64,000 bases of DNA from Escarpia spicata. Lineage: Eukaryota; Annelida; Polychaeta; Sabellida; Siboglinidae. Shown here one piece after another: positions 51,970-64,000 of the stretch (positions are counted from its first letter, which is position 1; every line of letters begins with the position of its first letter). The notes beneath the pieces were generated by a model, which saw only the letters and a list, made by a program, of their open reading frames with translations, was not told the origin of the DNA and searched no databases. Location of the stretch: the NCBI GenBank assembly GCA_963995525.1, contig OZ023207.1:29357373-29421372 (forward strand), given 5' to 3'. Made by a program: the position numbers and the translations under genes.

Positions 51970-54900
51970 TTTCTTGTTACTTACGTGACGGAGATGAAAC
52001 GGTAACATGCATTCCCCTTTGTGGTAAATCTAGTTATGTGTGTAGCTTGATATCAGTCTAGCCTTCGTAAAGATTTGTAACATGCAGGACATCTATTCGG
52101 GGTAAGACAACACTAAGGATCCGTCCGCCGAAAGAGTGCACTTCAAATACTGTTTTGTTGTGATATGCGTGAATGTTTTCGATCACTTTGATATGTGACA
52201 TGTTTGTCTCGTCAATACTGAATGTACTCCTTCATTAGACAACAAAAAACATCAAATGGAAATGAATTTTTACACACATAACTTACGTACTATTTTCTTG
52301 TAACTTACGTGACGGAGATGAAACTGTAACATGAATTCCCGTTTGCGGTTAATCTAGTTATGTTTGTAGCTTGATATCAGTCTAGACTTCGTAAAGATTT
52401 GTAATATGCAGGACATATATTTGGAGAAAGAAAACAATAAGGATCCGTGAGCCGAAAGAGTGCACTTCAAGTACCGTTTTGTGGTGATATGCGTGAATTT
52501 GTTTTGATCACTTTGACACGGGACATGTTTGTCTCCTGAATACTGAATGTAGAACTGTATTAGAGAGCAAAAAACATCAAATGGAAATGAATTTTCACAC
52601 CCATAACTTACGTAATATTTTCTTGTAACTTACGTGACGGAGATAAAACGGTAATATGCATTCCCCTTTGTGGTTAATCTAGCTATGTGTGTAGCTTAAG
52701 ATCAGTCTAGCCTTCGTGAAGATTTATAACGTGAAGGATATATATTTGGGGTAAGACCACAATAAGGATCCGTCCGCCGAAAGAGTGCACTTCAAGTACC
52801 GTTTTGTGGTGATATGCGTGATTTTTTTTTGATCACTTTCATATGGGACATGTTTGTCTCGTGAATACTGAGTGTACTACTGCATTACACACAAAAAAAC
52901 ATCAAATGGGAATTAATTTTCACACCAATAATTTACGTACTATTTTCTTGTAACTTACGTGACGGAGATGAAACGGTAACATGCATTCCCCTTTGTTGTT
53001 AATGTGGTTATGTGTATAGCGCGAGATCAATCTAGCCTTCGTGAAGATTTGTAACGTGCAGGATATCTATTTGGGGTAAGACCACAATAAGGATCCGTCC
53101 TTCGAAAGAGTGCACTTCAAGTACTGTTTTGTGGTGATATGCGTGAATTTGTTCGATCACTTTGATATGGGACAAGTTTGCCTCGTGAATACTGAATGTA
53201 CTACTGCATTACAAAAAAAAAAACATCAAATGGGAATAAATGTTCACACCCATAACTTACGTACTATTTTCTTGTAACTTACGTGACGGAGATGAAACGG
53301 TAACATGCATTCCGTTTTGTGTTTAATGTGTGTAGCTTAAGATCAGTCTAGCATTCGTGAAGATTTGTAACATGCAGGACATCTATTTGGGGTAAGACCA
53401 CAATAAGGATCCTTTCGCCGAAAGAGTGCATTTCAAGTACCGTTTTGTGGTGATATGCGTGATTTTTTATTTGATCACTTTCATATGGGACATGTTTGTC
53501 TCGTGAATACTAAATGTACTACTGCATTACACAACAAAAAACATAAAATGGGAATGAATTTTCACACCCATAATTACGTACTATTTTCTTGTAACTTACG
53601 TGACGGAGATGAAACTGTAACATGCATTCCCCTTTGTGGTAAATCTAGTTATGTGTGTAGCTTGATATCAGTCTAGCCTTCGTAAAGATTTGCAACATGC
53701 AGGACATCTATTTGGGGTAAGACAACACTAAGGATCCGTCCGCCGAAAGAGTGCACTTCAAATACTGTTTTGTTGTGATATGCGTGAATTTTTTCGATCA
53801 CTTTGATATGTGACATGTTTCTCTCGTGAATACTGAATGTACTACTTCATTAGACAACAAAAAACATCAAATGGAAATGAATTTTTACACACATAACTTA
53901 CGTACTATTTTCTTGTAACTTACGTGACGGAGATGAAACGGTAACATGAATTCCCCTTTGTGGTTAATCTAGTTACGTTTGTAGCTTGATATCAGTCTAG
54001 TCTTCGTGAAGATTTGTAACGTGCAGGATATCTATTTGGGTTAAGACCACAATAAGGATCCGTGCGCCGAAAGAGTGCACTTCAAATACCGGTTTGTGGT
54101 GATATGCGTGAATTTTTATTTGATCACTTTGATAAGGGACATGTTTTTCAGGTGAATACTGAATGTACTACTGTATTAGACAAAAAAAACATCAAATGGG
54201 AATGAATTTTTACACACATAACATACGTACTATTTTCTTGTAACTTACGTGACGGAGATAAAACGGTAACATGCATTCCGTTTTGTGTTTAATATAGTTA
54301 TGTGCGTAGCTTAAGACCAATCTAGCATTCTTGAAGATTTGTAACATGCAGGACATATATTTGAGGTAAGACCACAATAAGGATCCTTTCGCCGAAAGAG
54401 TGGATTTCAAGTACCGTTTTGTGGTGATATGCGTGATTTTTTATTTGATCACTTTCATATGGGACATGTTTGTCTCGTGAATACTGAACGTACTACTACA
54501 TTACACAACAAAAAACATCAAATGGGAATGAATTTTCACACCCATAACTTACGTACTATTTTCTTGTTACTTACGTGACGGAGATGAAACGGTAACATGC
54601 ATTCCCCTTTGTGGTAAATCTAGTTATGTGTGTAACTTGATATCAGTCTAGCCTTCGTAAAGATTTGTAACATGCAGGACATCTAATCGGGGTAAGGCAA
54701 CACTAAGGATCCGTCCGCCGAAAGAGTGCACTTCAAATACTGTTTTGTTGTGATATGCGTGAATGTTTTCGATTACTTTGATATGTGACATGTTTGTCTC
54801 GTGAATATTGAATGTAATCCTTCATTAGACAACAAAAAACATCAAATGGAAATGAATGTTTACACACATAACTTACGTACTATTTTCTTGTAACTTACGT

Positions 54901-55610
54901 GACGGAGATGAAACTGTAACATGAATTCCCGTTTGCGGTTAATCTAGTTATGTTTGTAGCTTGATATCAGTCTAGACATCGTAAAGATTTGTAACATGCA
55001 GGACATATATTTGGAGAAAGAAAACAATAAGGATCCGTGAGCCGAAAGAGTGCACTTCAAGTACCGTTTTGTGGTGATATGCGTGAATTTGTTTTGATCA
55101 CTTTGACACGGGACATGTTTGTCTCGTGAATACTGAATGTAGTACTGTATTAGACAACAAAAAACATCAAATGGGAATGAATTTTCACACCCATAACTTA
55201 CGTACTATTTCCTTGCAACTTACGTGACGGAGATGAAACGGTAACATGCATTCCCCTTTGTGTTTAATATAGTTATGTGCGTAGCTTGATATCAGTCTAG
55301 CCTTCGTGAAGATTTGTAATATGCAGGACATCTATTTGGAGTAAGACCACAATAAGGATCCGTGCGCCGAAAGAGTGCACTTGAAGTACCGTTTTGTGGT
55401 GATATGCGTGAATTTTTGTTTGATCACTTTGACAAGGGACATGTTTTTCACGTGAATACTGAATGTAGTACTCTATTAGACAAAAAAACATCAAATGGGA
55501 ATGAATTTTCACATCCATAACTTACGTACTATTTTCTTGTAACTTACGTGACGGAGATGAAACGGTAACATGCATTCCCCTTTGTGTTTAATATAGTTTC
55601 TGCGTAGCTT

Positions 55611-56427
55611 AAGACCAATCTAGCATTCTTGAAGATTTGTAACATGCAGGACATATATTTGAGGTAAGACCACAATAAGGATCCTTTCGCCGAAAGAGTG
55701 GATTTCAAGTACCGTTTTGTGGTGATATGCGTGATTTTTTATTTGATCACTTTCATATGGGACATGTTTGTCTCGTGAATACTGAACGTACTACTACATT
55801 ACACAACAAAAAACATCAAATGGGAATGAATTTTCACACCCATAACTTACGTACTATTTTCTTGTTACTTACGTGACGGAGATGAAACGGTAACATGCAT
55901 TCCCCTTTGTGGTAAATCTAGTTATGTGTGTAACTTGATATCAGTCTAGCCTTCGTAAAGATTTGTAACATGCAGGACATCTAATCGGGGTAAGGCAACA
56001 CTAAGGATCCGTCCGCCGAAAGAGTGCACTTCAAATACTGTTTTGTTGTGATATGCGTGAATGTTTTCGATTACTTTGATATGTGACATGTTTGTCTCGT
56101 GAATATTGAATGTAATCCTTCATTAGACAACAAAAAACATCAAATGGAAATGAATGTTTACACACATAACTTACGTACTATTTTCTTGTAACTTACGTGA
56201 CGGAGATGAAACTGTAACATGAATTCCCGTTTGCGGTTAATCTAGTTATGTTTGTAGCTTGATATCAGTCTAGACATCGTAAAGATTTGTAACATGCAGG
56301 ACATATATTTGGAGAAAGAAAACAATAAGGATCCGTGAGCCGAAAGAGTGCACTTCAAGTACCGTTTTGTGGTGATATGCGTGAATTTGTTTTGATCACT
56401 TTGACACGGGACATGTTTGTCTCGTGA
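55611..56427. repeat. ~2.5-monomer segment, copy of 54313-55129
   Basis: The offset is 1298 bp (four monomers). The pair shares the private ATCTAATCGGGGTAAGGC (usual ATCTATTTGGGGTAAGAC), TTCGATTACTTTG and AGACATCGTAAAG. The copies are almost identical, which stands out against the more diverged surroundings. Confidence 0.8.
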
Positions 56428-58200
56428 ATATTGAATGTAGAACTGTATTAGACAGCAAAAAACATCAAATGGATATGAGTTTTCACACCCATAACTTACG
56501 TAGTATTTTCTTGTAACTTACGTGACGGAGATAAAACGGTAATATGCATTCCCCTTTGTGGTTAATCTAGTTATGTGTGTAGCTTAAGATCAGTCTAGCC
56601 TTCGTGAAGATTTATAACGTGAAGGATATATATTTGGGGTAAGACCACAATAAGGATCCGTCCGCCGAAAGAGTGCACTTCAAGTACCGTTTTGTGGTGA
56701 TATGCGTGATTTTTTTTGATCACTTTCATATGGGACATGTTTGTCTCGTGAATACTGAGTGTACTACTGCATTACACACAAAAAACATCAAATGGGAATT
56801 AATTTTCACACCAATAATTTACGTACTATTTTCTTGTAACTTACGTGACGGAGATGAAACGGTAACATGCATTCCCCTTTGTGGTTAATGTGGTTATGTG
56901 TATAGCGCGAGATCAATTTAGCCTTCGTGAAGATTTGTAACGTGCAGGATATCTATTTGGGGTAAGACCACAATAAGGATCCGTCCGTCGAAAGAGTGCA
57001 CTTCAAGTACTGTTTTGTGGTGATATGCGTGAATTTGTTCGATCACTTAGATATGGGAAAAGTTTGCCTCGTGAATACTAAATGTACTACTGCATTACAT
57101 AAAAAAAAACATCAAATGGGAATAAATGTTCACACCCATAACTTACGTACTATTTTCTTGTAACTTACGTGACGGATATGAAACGGTAACATGCATTCCC
57201 CTTTGTGTTTAATATATTTATGTGCGTAGCTTAAGATCAGTCTAGCATTCTTGAAGATTTGTAACATGCAGGACATATATTTGAGGTAAGACCACAATAA
57301 GGATCCTTTCGCCGAAAGAGAGCATTTCAAGTACAGTTTTGTGGTGATATGCGTGATTTTTTACTTGATCACTTTGATATGGGTCATGTTTGTCTCGTGA
57401 ATACTGAACGTACTACTGCATTACACAACAAAAAACATCAAATGGCAATGAATTTTCACACCCATAACTCACGTACTATTTTCTTGTTACTTACGTGACG
57501 GAGATGAAACGGTAACATGCATTCCCCTTTGTGGTAAATCTAGTTATGTGTGTAGCTTGATATCAGTCTAGCCTTAGTAAAGATTTGTAATATGCAGGAC
57601 ATCTATATGGGGTAAGACAACACTAAGGATCCGTCCGCCGAAAGAGTGCACTTCAAATACTGTTTTGTTGTGATATGCGTGAATGTTTTCGATCACTTTG
57701 ATATGTTACATGTTTGTCTCGTGAATACTGAATGTACTATTTCATTAGACAACAAAAAACATCAAATGGAAATGAATTTTTACACACATAACTTACGTAC
57801 TATTTTCTTGTAACTTACGTGACGGAGATGAAACTGTAACACGAATTCCCGTTTGCGGTTCATCTAGTTATGTTTGTAGCTTGATATCAGTCTAGACTTC
57901 GTAAAGATTTGTAACATGCAGGACATATATTTGGAGAAAGAAAACAATAAGGATCCGTGAGCCGAAAGAGTGCACTTCAAGTACCGTTTTGTGGTGATAT
58001 GCGTGAATTTGTTTCGATCACTTTGACACGGGACATGTTTGTCTCGTGAATACTGAATGTAGTACTGTATTAGACAACAAAAAACATCAAATGGGAATGA
58101 ATTTTCACACCCATAACTTACGTACTATTTACTTGCAACTTACGTGACGGAGATGAAACGGTAACATGCATTCCCCTTTGTGGTAAATCTAGTTATGTTT

Positions 58201-58850
58201 GTAGCTTGATATCAGTCTAGCCTTCGTGAAGATTTGTAACATGCAGGACATCTATTTGGAGTAAGACCACAATAAGGATCCGTGCGCCGAAAGAGTGCAC
58301 TTGAAGTACCGTTTTGTGGTGATATGCGTGAATTTTTGTTTGATCACTTTGACAAGGGACATGTTTTTCACGTGAATACTGAATGTACTACTCTATTAGA
58401 CAAATAAAACATCAAATGGGAATGAATTTTCACACCCCTAACTTACGTACTATTTTCTTGTAACTTACGTGACGGAAATGAAACGGTAACATGCATTCCC
58501 CTTTGTGTTTAATATAGTTATGTGCGTAGCTTGATATCAGTCTAGCCTTCGTGAAGATTTATAACATGCAGGACATCTATTTGGAGTAAGACCACAATAA
58601 GGATCCGTGCGCCGAAAGAGTGCACTTGAAGTACCGTTTTGTGGTGATATGCGTGAATTTTTGTTTGATCACTTTGACAAGGGACATGCTTTTCACGTGA
58701 ATACTGAATGTACTACTCTATTAGACAAAAAAAACATCAAATGGGAATTAATTTTCACACCCATAACTTACGTACTATTTTCTTGTAACTTACGTGACGG
58801 AGATGAAACGGTAACATGCATTCCCCTTTGTGTTTAATATAGTTATGTGC
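58201..58850. repeat. Single-monomer tandem duplication (325 bp x 2)
   Basis: Bases 58201-58525 and 58526-58850 are adjacent near-identical monomers of the GTGCGC barcode subtype. Both carry the private CACTTGAAGTACC and the palindrome TTCACGTGAA (at 58,367 and 58,692). Differences include TTTGTAAC/TTTATAAC, GACATGTTTT/GACATGCTTT and CAAATAAAAC/CAAAAAAAAC. This is the clearest case of adjacent monomers being each other's closest relatives; elsewhere neighbours are of different subtypes. Confidence 0.8.
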
Positions 58851-59773
58851 GTAGCTTAAGACCAGTCTAGCATTCTTTAAGATTTGTAACATGCAGGACA
58901 TATATTTGAGGTAAGACCACAATAAGGATCCTTTCGCCGAAAGAGTGGATTTCAAGTACCGTTTTGTGGTGATATGCGTGATTTTTTATTTGATCACTTT
59001 CATATGGGACATGTTTGTCTAGTGAATACTGAACGTACTACTACATAACACAACAAAAAACATCAAATGGGAATGAATTTTCACACCCATAACTTACGTA
59101 CTATTTTCTTGTTACTTACGTGACGGAGATGAAACGGTAACATGCATTCCCCTTTGTGGTAAATCTAGTTATGTGTGTAGCTTGATATCAGTCTAGCCTT
59201 CGTAAAGATTTGTAACATGCAGGACATCTATTTGGGGTAAGACAACACTAAGGATCCGTCCGCCGAAAGAGTGCACTTCAAATACTGTTTTGTTGTGATA
59301 TGCGTGAATGTTTTCGATCACTTTGATATGTGACATGTTTGTCTCGTGAATACTGAATGTACTACTTCATTAGACAACAAAAAACATCAAATGGAAATGA
59401 ATTTTTACACACATAACTTACGTACTATTTTCTTGTAACTTACGTGACGGAGATGAAACTGTAACATGAATTCCCGTTTGCGGTTAATCTAGTTATGTTT
59501 GTAGCTTGATATCAGTCTAGACTTCGTAAACATTTGTAACATGCAGGACATATATTTGGAGAAAGAAAACAATAAGGATCCGTGAGCCGAAAGAGTGCAC
59601 TTTAAGTACCGTTTTGTGGTGATATGCGTGAATTTGTGTTGATCACTTTGACACGGGACATGTTTGTCTCGTGAATACTGAATGTAGAACTGTATTAGAC
59701 AAAAAAAACATCATATGGGAATGAATTTTCACACCCATAACATACGTAATATTTTCTTGTAACTTACGTGACG

Positions 59774-60731
59774 GAGATAAAACGGTAATATGCATTCCCC
59801 TTTGTGGTTAATCTAGTTATGTGTGTAGCTTAAGATCAGTCTAGCCTTCGTGAAGATTTATAACGTAAAGGATATATATTTGGGGTAAGACCACAATAAG
59901 GATCCGTCCGCCGAAAGAGTGCACTTCAAGTACCGTTTTGTGGTGATATGCGTGATTTTTTTTTGATCACTTTCATATGGGACATGTTTGTCTCGTGAAT
60001 ACTGAGTGTACTACCGCATTAAACACAAAAAACATCAAATGGGAATTAATTTTCACACCAATAATTTACGTACTATTTTCTTGTAACTTACGTGACGGAG
60101 ATGAAACGGTAACATGCATTCCCCTTTGTGGTTAATGTGGTTATGTGTATAGCGCGAGATCAATCTAGCCTTCGTGAAGATTTGTAACGTGCAGGATATC
60201 TATTTGGGGTAAGACAACAATAAGGATCCGTCCGTCGAAAGAGTGCACTTCAAGTACTGTTTTGTGGTGATATGCGTGAATTTGTTCGATCACTTTGATA
60301 TGGGACAAGTTTGCCTCGTGAATACTGAATGTACTACTGCATTACATAAAAAAACTATCAAATGGGAATAAATGTTCACACCCATAACTTACGTACTATT
60401 TTCTTGTAACTTACGTGACGGAGATGAAACGGTAACATGCATTCCCCTTTGTGTTTAATATAGTTATGTGCGTAGCTTAAGACCAGTCTAGCATTCTTGA
60501 AGATTTGTAACATGCAGGACATATATTTGAGGTAAGACCGCAATAAGGATCCTTTCGCCGAAAGAGTGCATTTCAAGTACCGTTTTGTGGTGATATGCGT
60601 GATTTTTTACTTGATCACTTTCATATGGGACATGTTTGTCTCGTGAATACTGAACGTACTACTGCATTACACAACAAAAAACATCAAATGGGAATGAATT
60701 TTCACACCCATAACTTACGTACTATTTTCTT
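59774..60731. repeat. ~3-monomer segment, copy of 56528-57485
   Basis: The offset is 3246 bp (ten monomers). Shared variants include ATATGCATTCCCC, TTTATAACGT(G/A)AAGG, TAGCGCGAGATCAA and TTTTTTACTTGATC. Scattered substitutions separate the copies, for example AGATATGGGAAAAG/TGATATGGGACAAG. Confidence 0.7.
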
Positions 60732-61051
60732 GTAACTTACGTGACGGAGATGAAACGGTAACATGCATTCCCCTTTGTGTTTAATATAGTTATGTGCGTA
60801 GCTTAAGATCAGTCTAGCATTCTTGAAGGTTTGTAACATGCAGGACATATATTTGAGGTAAGACCACAATAAGGATCCTTTCGCCGAAAGAGTGAATTTC
60901 AAGTACCGTTTTGTGGTGATATGCATGATTTTTTATTTGATCACTTTGATATGGGACATTTTTGTCTCGTGAATACTGAACGTACTACTGCATTACACAA
61001 CAAAAAACATCAAATGGGAATGAATTTTCACACCCATAACTTACGTACTAT

Positions 61052-63140
61052 TTTCTTGTTACTTACGTGACGGAGATGAAACGGTAACATGCATTCCCCT
61101 TTGTGGTAAATCTAGTTATGTGTGTAGCTTGATATCAGTCTAGCCTTCGTAAAGATTTGTAACATGCAGGACATCTATTCGGGGTAAGACAACACTAAGG
61201 ATCCGTCCGCCGAAAGAGTGCACTTCAAATACTGTTTTGTTGTGAAATGCGTGAATGTTTTCGATCACTTTGATATGTGACATGTTTGTCTCGTGAATAC
61301 TGAATGTACTCCTTCATTAGACAACAAAAAACATCAAATGGAAATGAATTTTTACACACATAACTTACGTACTATTTTCTTGTAACTTACGTGACGGAGA
61401 TGAAACTGTAACATGAATTCCCGTTTGCGGTTAATGTAGTTATGTTTGTAGCTTGATATCAGTCTAGACTTCGTAAAGATTTGTAACATGCAGGACATAT
61501 ATTTGGAGAAAGAAAACAATAAGGATCCGTGAGCCGAAAGAGTGCACTTCAAGTACCGTTTTATGGTGATATGCGTGAATTTGTTTTGATCACTTTGACA
61601 CGGGACATGTTTGTCTCGTGAATACTGAGTGTAGAACTGTATTAGAGAGCAAAAAACATTAAATGGAAATGAATTTTCACACCCATAACTTACGTAATAT
61701 TTTCTTGTAACTTACGTGACGGAGATAAAACGGTAATATGCATTCCCCTTTGTGGTTAATCTAGCTATGTGTGTAGCTTAAGATCAGTCTAGCCTTCGTG
61801 AAGATTTATAACGTGAAGGATATATATTTGGGGTAAGACCACAATAAGGATCCGTCCGCCGAAAGAGTGCACTTCAAGTACCGTTTTGTGGTGATATGCG
61901 TGATTTTTTTTTGATCACTTTCATATGGGACATGTTTGTCTCGTGAATACTGAGTGTACTACTGCATTACACACAAAAAAACATCAAATGGGAATTAATT
62001 TTCACACCAATAATTTACGTACTATTTTCTTGTAACTTACGTGACGGAGATGAAACGGTAACATGCATTCCCCTTTGTTGTTAATGTGGTTATGTGTATA
62101 GCGCGAGATCAATCTAGCCTTCGTGAAGATTTGTAACATGCAGGATATCTATTTGGGGTAAGACCACAATAAGGATCCGTCCTTCGAAAGAGTGCACTTC
62201 AAGTACTGTTTTGTGGTGATATGCGTGAATTTGTTCGATCACTTTGATATGGGACAAGTTTGCCTCGTGAATACTGAATGTACTACTGCATTACATAAAA
62301 AAAAACATCAAATGGGAATAAATGTTCACACCCATAACTTACGTACTATTTTCTTGTAACTTACGTGACGGAGATAAAACGGTAACATGCATTCCGTTTT
62401 GTGTTTAATATAGTTATGTGTGTAGCTTAAGATCAGTCTAGCATTCGTGAAGATTTGTAACATGCAGGACATCTATTTGGGGTAAGACCACAATAAGGAT
62501 CCTTTCGCCGAAAGAGTGCATTTCAAGTACCGTTTTGTGGTGATATGCGTGATTTTTTATTTGATCACTTTGATATGGGACATGTTTGTCTCGTGAATAC
62601 TAAATGTACTACTGCATTACACAACAAAAAACATAAAATGGGAATGAATTTTCACACCCATAATTACGTACTATTTTCTTTTAACTTACGTGACGGAGAT
62701 GAAACAGTAACATGCATTCCCCTTTGTGGTAAATCTAGTTATGTGTGTAGCTTGATATCAGTCTAGCCTTCGTAAAGATTTGCAACATGCAGGACATCTA
62801 TTTGGGGTAAGACAACACTAAGGATCCGTCCGCCGAAAGAGTGCACTTCAAATACTGTTTTGTTGTGATATGCATGAATTTTTTCGATCACTTTGATATG
62901 TGACATGTTTGTCTCGTGAATACTGAATGTACTACTTCATTAGACAACAAAAAACATCAAATGGAATTGAATTTTTACACACATAACTTACGTACTATTT
63001 TCTTGTAACTTATGTGACGGAGATGAAACGGTAACATGAATTCCCCTTTGTGGTTAATCTAGTTACGTTTGTAGCTTGATATCAGTCTAGTCTTCGTGAA
63101 GATTTGTAACGTGCAGGATATCTATTTGGGTTAAGACCAC
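61052..63140. repeat. ~6.4-monomer segment, copy of 51970-54050
   Basis: The offset is 9082 bp, widening to 9090 bp because the earlier copy has lost 8 bp near 53,328 (TTTAATGTGTGTAGC against TTTAATATAGTTATGTGTG). Shared private variants are ATCTATTCGGGG, TAGAGAGCAAAAAACAT and GTCCTTCGAAAG. This is the longest-range duplication seen (28 monomers). Confidence 0.78.
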
Positions 63141-64000
63141 AATAAGGATCCTTCCGTAGAAAGAGTGCACTTCAAGTACTGTTTTGTGGTGATATGTGTG
63201 AATTTGTTCGATCACTTTGATATGGGACAAGTTTGCCCCGTGAATACTGAATGTAATTCTGCATTACATAACAAAAAATATCAAATGGGAATACATTTTC
63301 ACACCCATAACTTACGTACTATTTTCTTGTAACTTACGTGACGGAGATGAAACGGTACCATGCATTCCCCTTTGTGGTAAATCTAGTTATGTGTGTAGCT
63401 TGATATCAGTCTAGCCTTCGTGAAGATTTGTAACATGCAGGACATCTATTTGGAGTAAGACCACAATAAGGATCCGTGCGCCGAAAGAGTGCACTTCAAG
63501 TACCGTTTTGTGGTGATATGCGTGAATTTTTGTTTGATCACTTTGATAAGGGACATGTTTTTCACGTGAATACTGAATGTACTACTGTATTAGACAAAAA
63601 AAACATCAAATGGGAATGAATTTTCACACCCATAACTTACGTACTATTTTCTTGTAACTTACGTGACGGAGATGAAACGGTAACATGCATTCCCCTTTGT
63701 GTTTAATATATTTATGTGCGTAGCTTAAGACCAGTCTAGCATTCTTGAAGATTTGTAACATGCAGGACATATATTTGAGGTAAGACCACAATAAGGATCC
63801 TTTCGCCGAAAGAGTGCATTTCAAGTACCGTTTTGTGGTGATATGCGTGATTTTTTACTTGATCACTTTTATATGGGACATGTTTGTCTCGTGAATACTG
63901 AACGTACTACTACATTACACAACAAAAAACATCAAATGGGAATGAATTTTCACACCCATAACTTACGTACTATTTTCTTGTAACTTACGTGACGGAGATG

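Larger units (their letters stand above)
1..64000. repeat. Tandem satellite array, ~325-bp monomer, whole window
   Basis: One sequence recurs head to tail from the first base to the last. The near-invariant string GTGACGGAGATGAAAC was followed through the first ~25 kb; its spacing is 321-327 bp, with one exception (336 bp near 13,387). Two 131-bp intervals occur later, at 40,026 and 43,404. Reading from the BamHI site, a monomer holds GGATCC plus a variable six-base 'barcode', a CGAAAGAGTGCACTTC block, TGTGGTGATATGCGTGA, a length-variable T-rich stretch, a TGATCACTTT-like block, GTCTCGTGAATACTGAA, an A-rich ACAAAAAACATCAAATGG, CACCCATAACTTACGTAC, the GTGACGGAG core, and TTCGTGAAGATTTGTAAC. 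Hand-counted composition of one consensus-like monomer is about 39% G+C. No monomer is inverted and nothing unrelated interrupts the array. The family is not recognised; a centromeric or heterochromatic role is inferred from structure only. Confidence 0.98.
51970..64000. repeat. Diverged terminal block with interleaved duplications
   Basis: About 37 monomers. Segment pairs visible are 51970-54050 with 61052-63140 (offset 9082-9090), 54313-55129 with 55611-56427 (offset 1298), 56528-57485 with 59774-60731 (offset 3246), and the single-monomer pair at 58201/58526. Frequent private variants are TTGTTACTTACG, TTTATAACGTGAAGG, GGGGTAAGACAACAC and TAGCGCGAGATC. The array runs off the right edge in the middle of a monomer. 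No gene or foreign sequence was seen. Confidence 0.85.

Noticed and set aside
1..64000. Many palindromic six-base sites (GTGCAC, TGATCA, ACATGT, TACGTA, ATGCAT, GATATC, GGATCC) in each monomer
   Set aside because: About seven per 325 bp is close to the roughly five expected by chance for any 6-bp palindrome, and they appear repetitive only because the monomer repeats.
1..64000. CRISPR array or prokaryotic repeat region
   Set aside because: There is no alternation of short identical repeats with unique spacers. Every base belongs to a ~325-bp unit, and there are no cas genes or any other genes.

Overview
The whole 64 kb window is one uninterrupted tandem array of a satellite DNA with a monomer of about 325 bp (mostly 321-327 bp). 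I estimate about 196 full-length monomers and two truncated ones, all in the same orientation. I see no gene, RNA gene, transposable element, CRISPR array or unique sequence. The short open frames on both strands are the same few frames recurring once per monomer. A monomer assembled by eye is 324 bp with about 39% G+C. Most monomers carry one BamHI site (GGATCC), so this is a classic BamHI-ladder satellite.

The source is almost certainly a eukaryotic nuclear genome, from a centromeric, pericentromeric, subtelomeric or heterochromatic knob region. Tens of kb of 325-bp monomers (about two nucleosomes) in higher-order repeats (HORs) is typical of such chromatin. I do not recognise the family and cannot name the organism. 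CpG is not depleted in the monomer, which may argue against long-standing heavy germline CpG methylation.

Layout, left to right. 1-5762: mixed monomers with older partial duplications. 5763-12882: two nearly identical tandem copies of an 11-monomer unit (3560 bp). 12883-20555: mosaic of 10- and 11-monomer copies (offsets 3258, 3569 and 3243 bp), with one out-of-register junction near 13,250. 20556-26413: two copies of a 9-monomer unit (2929 bp). 24480-32291, overlapping it: three copies of an 8-monomer unit (2604 bp), itself a doubled 4-monomer unit (1302 bp). 32292-39404: mosaic with 2- and 10-monomer duplications. 39405-45094: one full and one partial copy of a 3378-bp unit that carries a 131-bp truncated monomer. 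45095-64000: more diverged monomers with scattered 1-, 4-, 8-, 10- and 28-monomer duplications.

No genes work together here. What the sequence records is the history of the array: repeated unequal exchange, nearly always in monomer register, with a few traceable illegitimate junctions. Unit boundaries were set by comparing text by eye and are good to roughly 10-50 bp. Copy numbers depend on the assembly being right.
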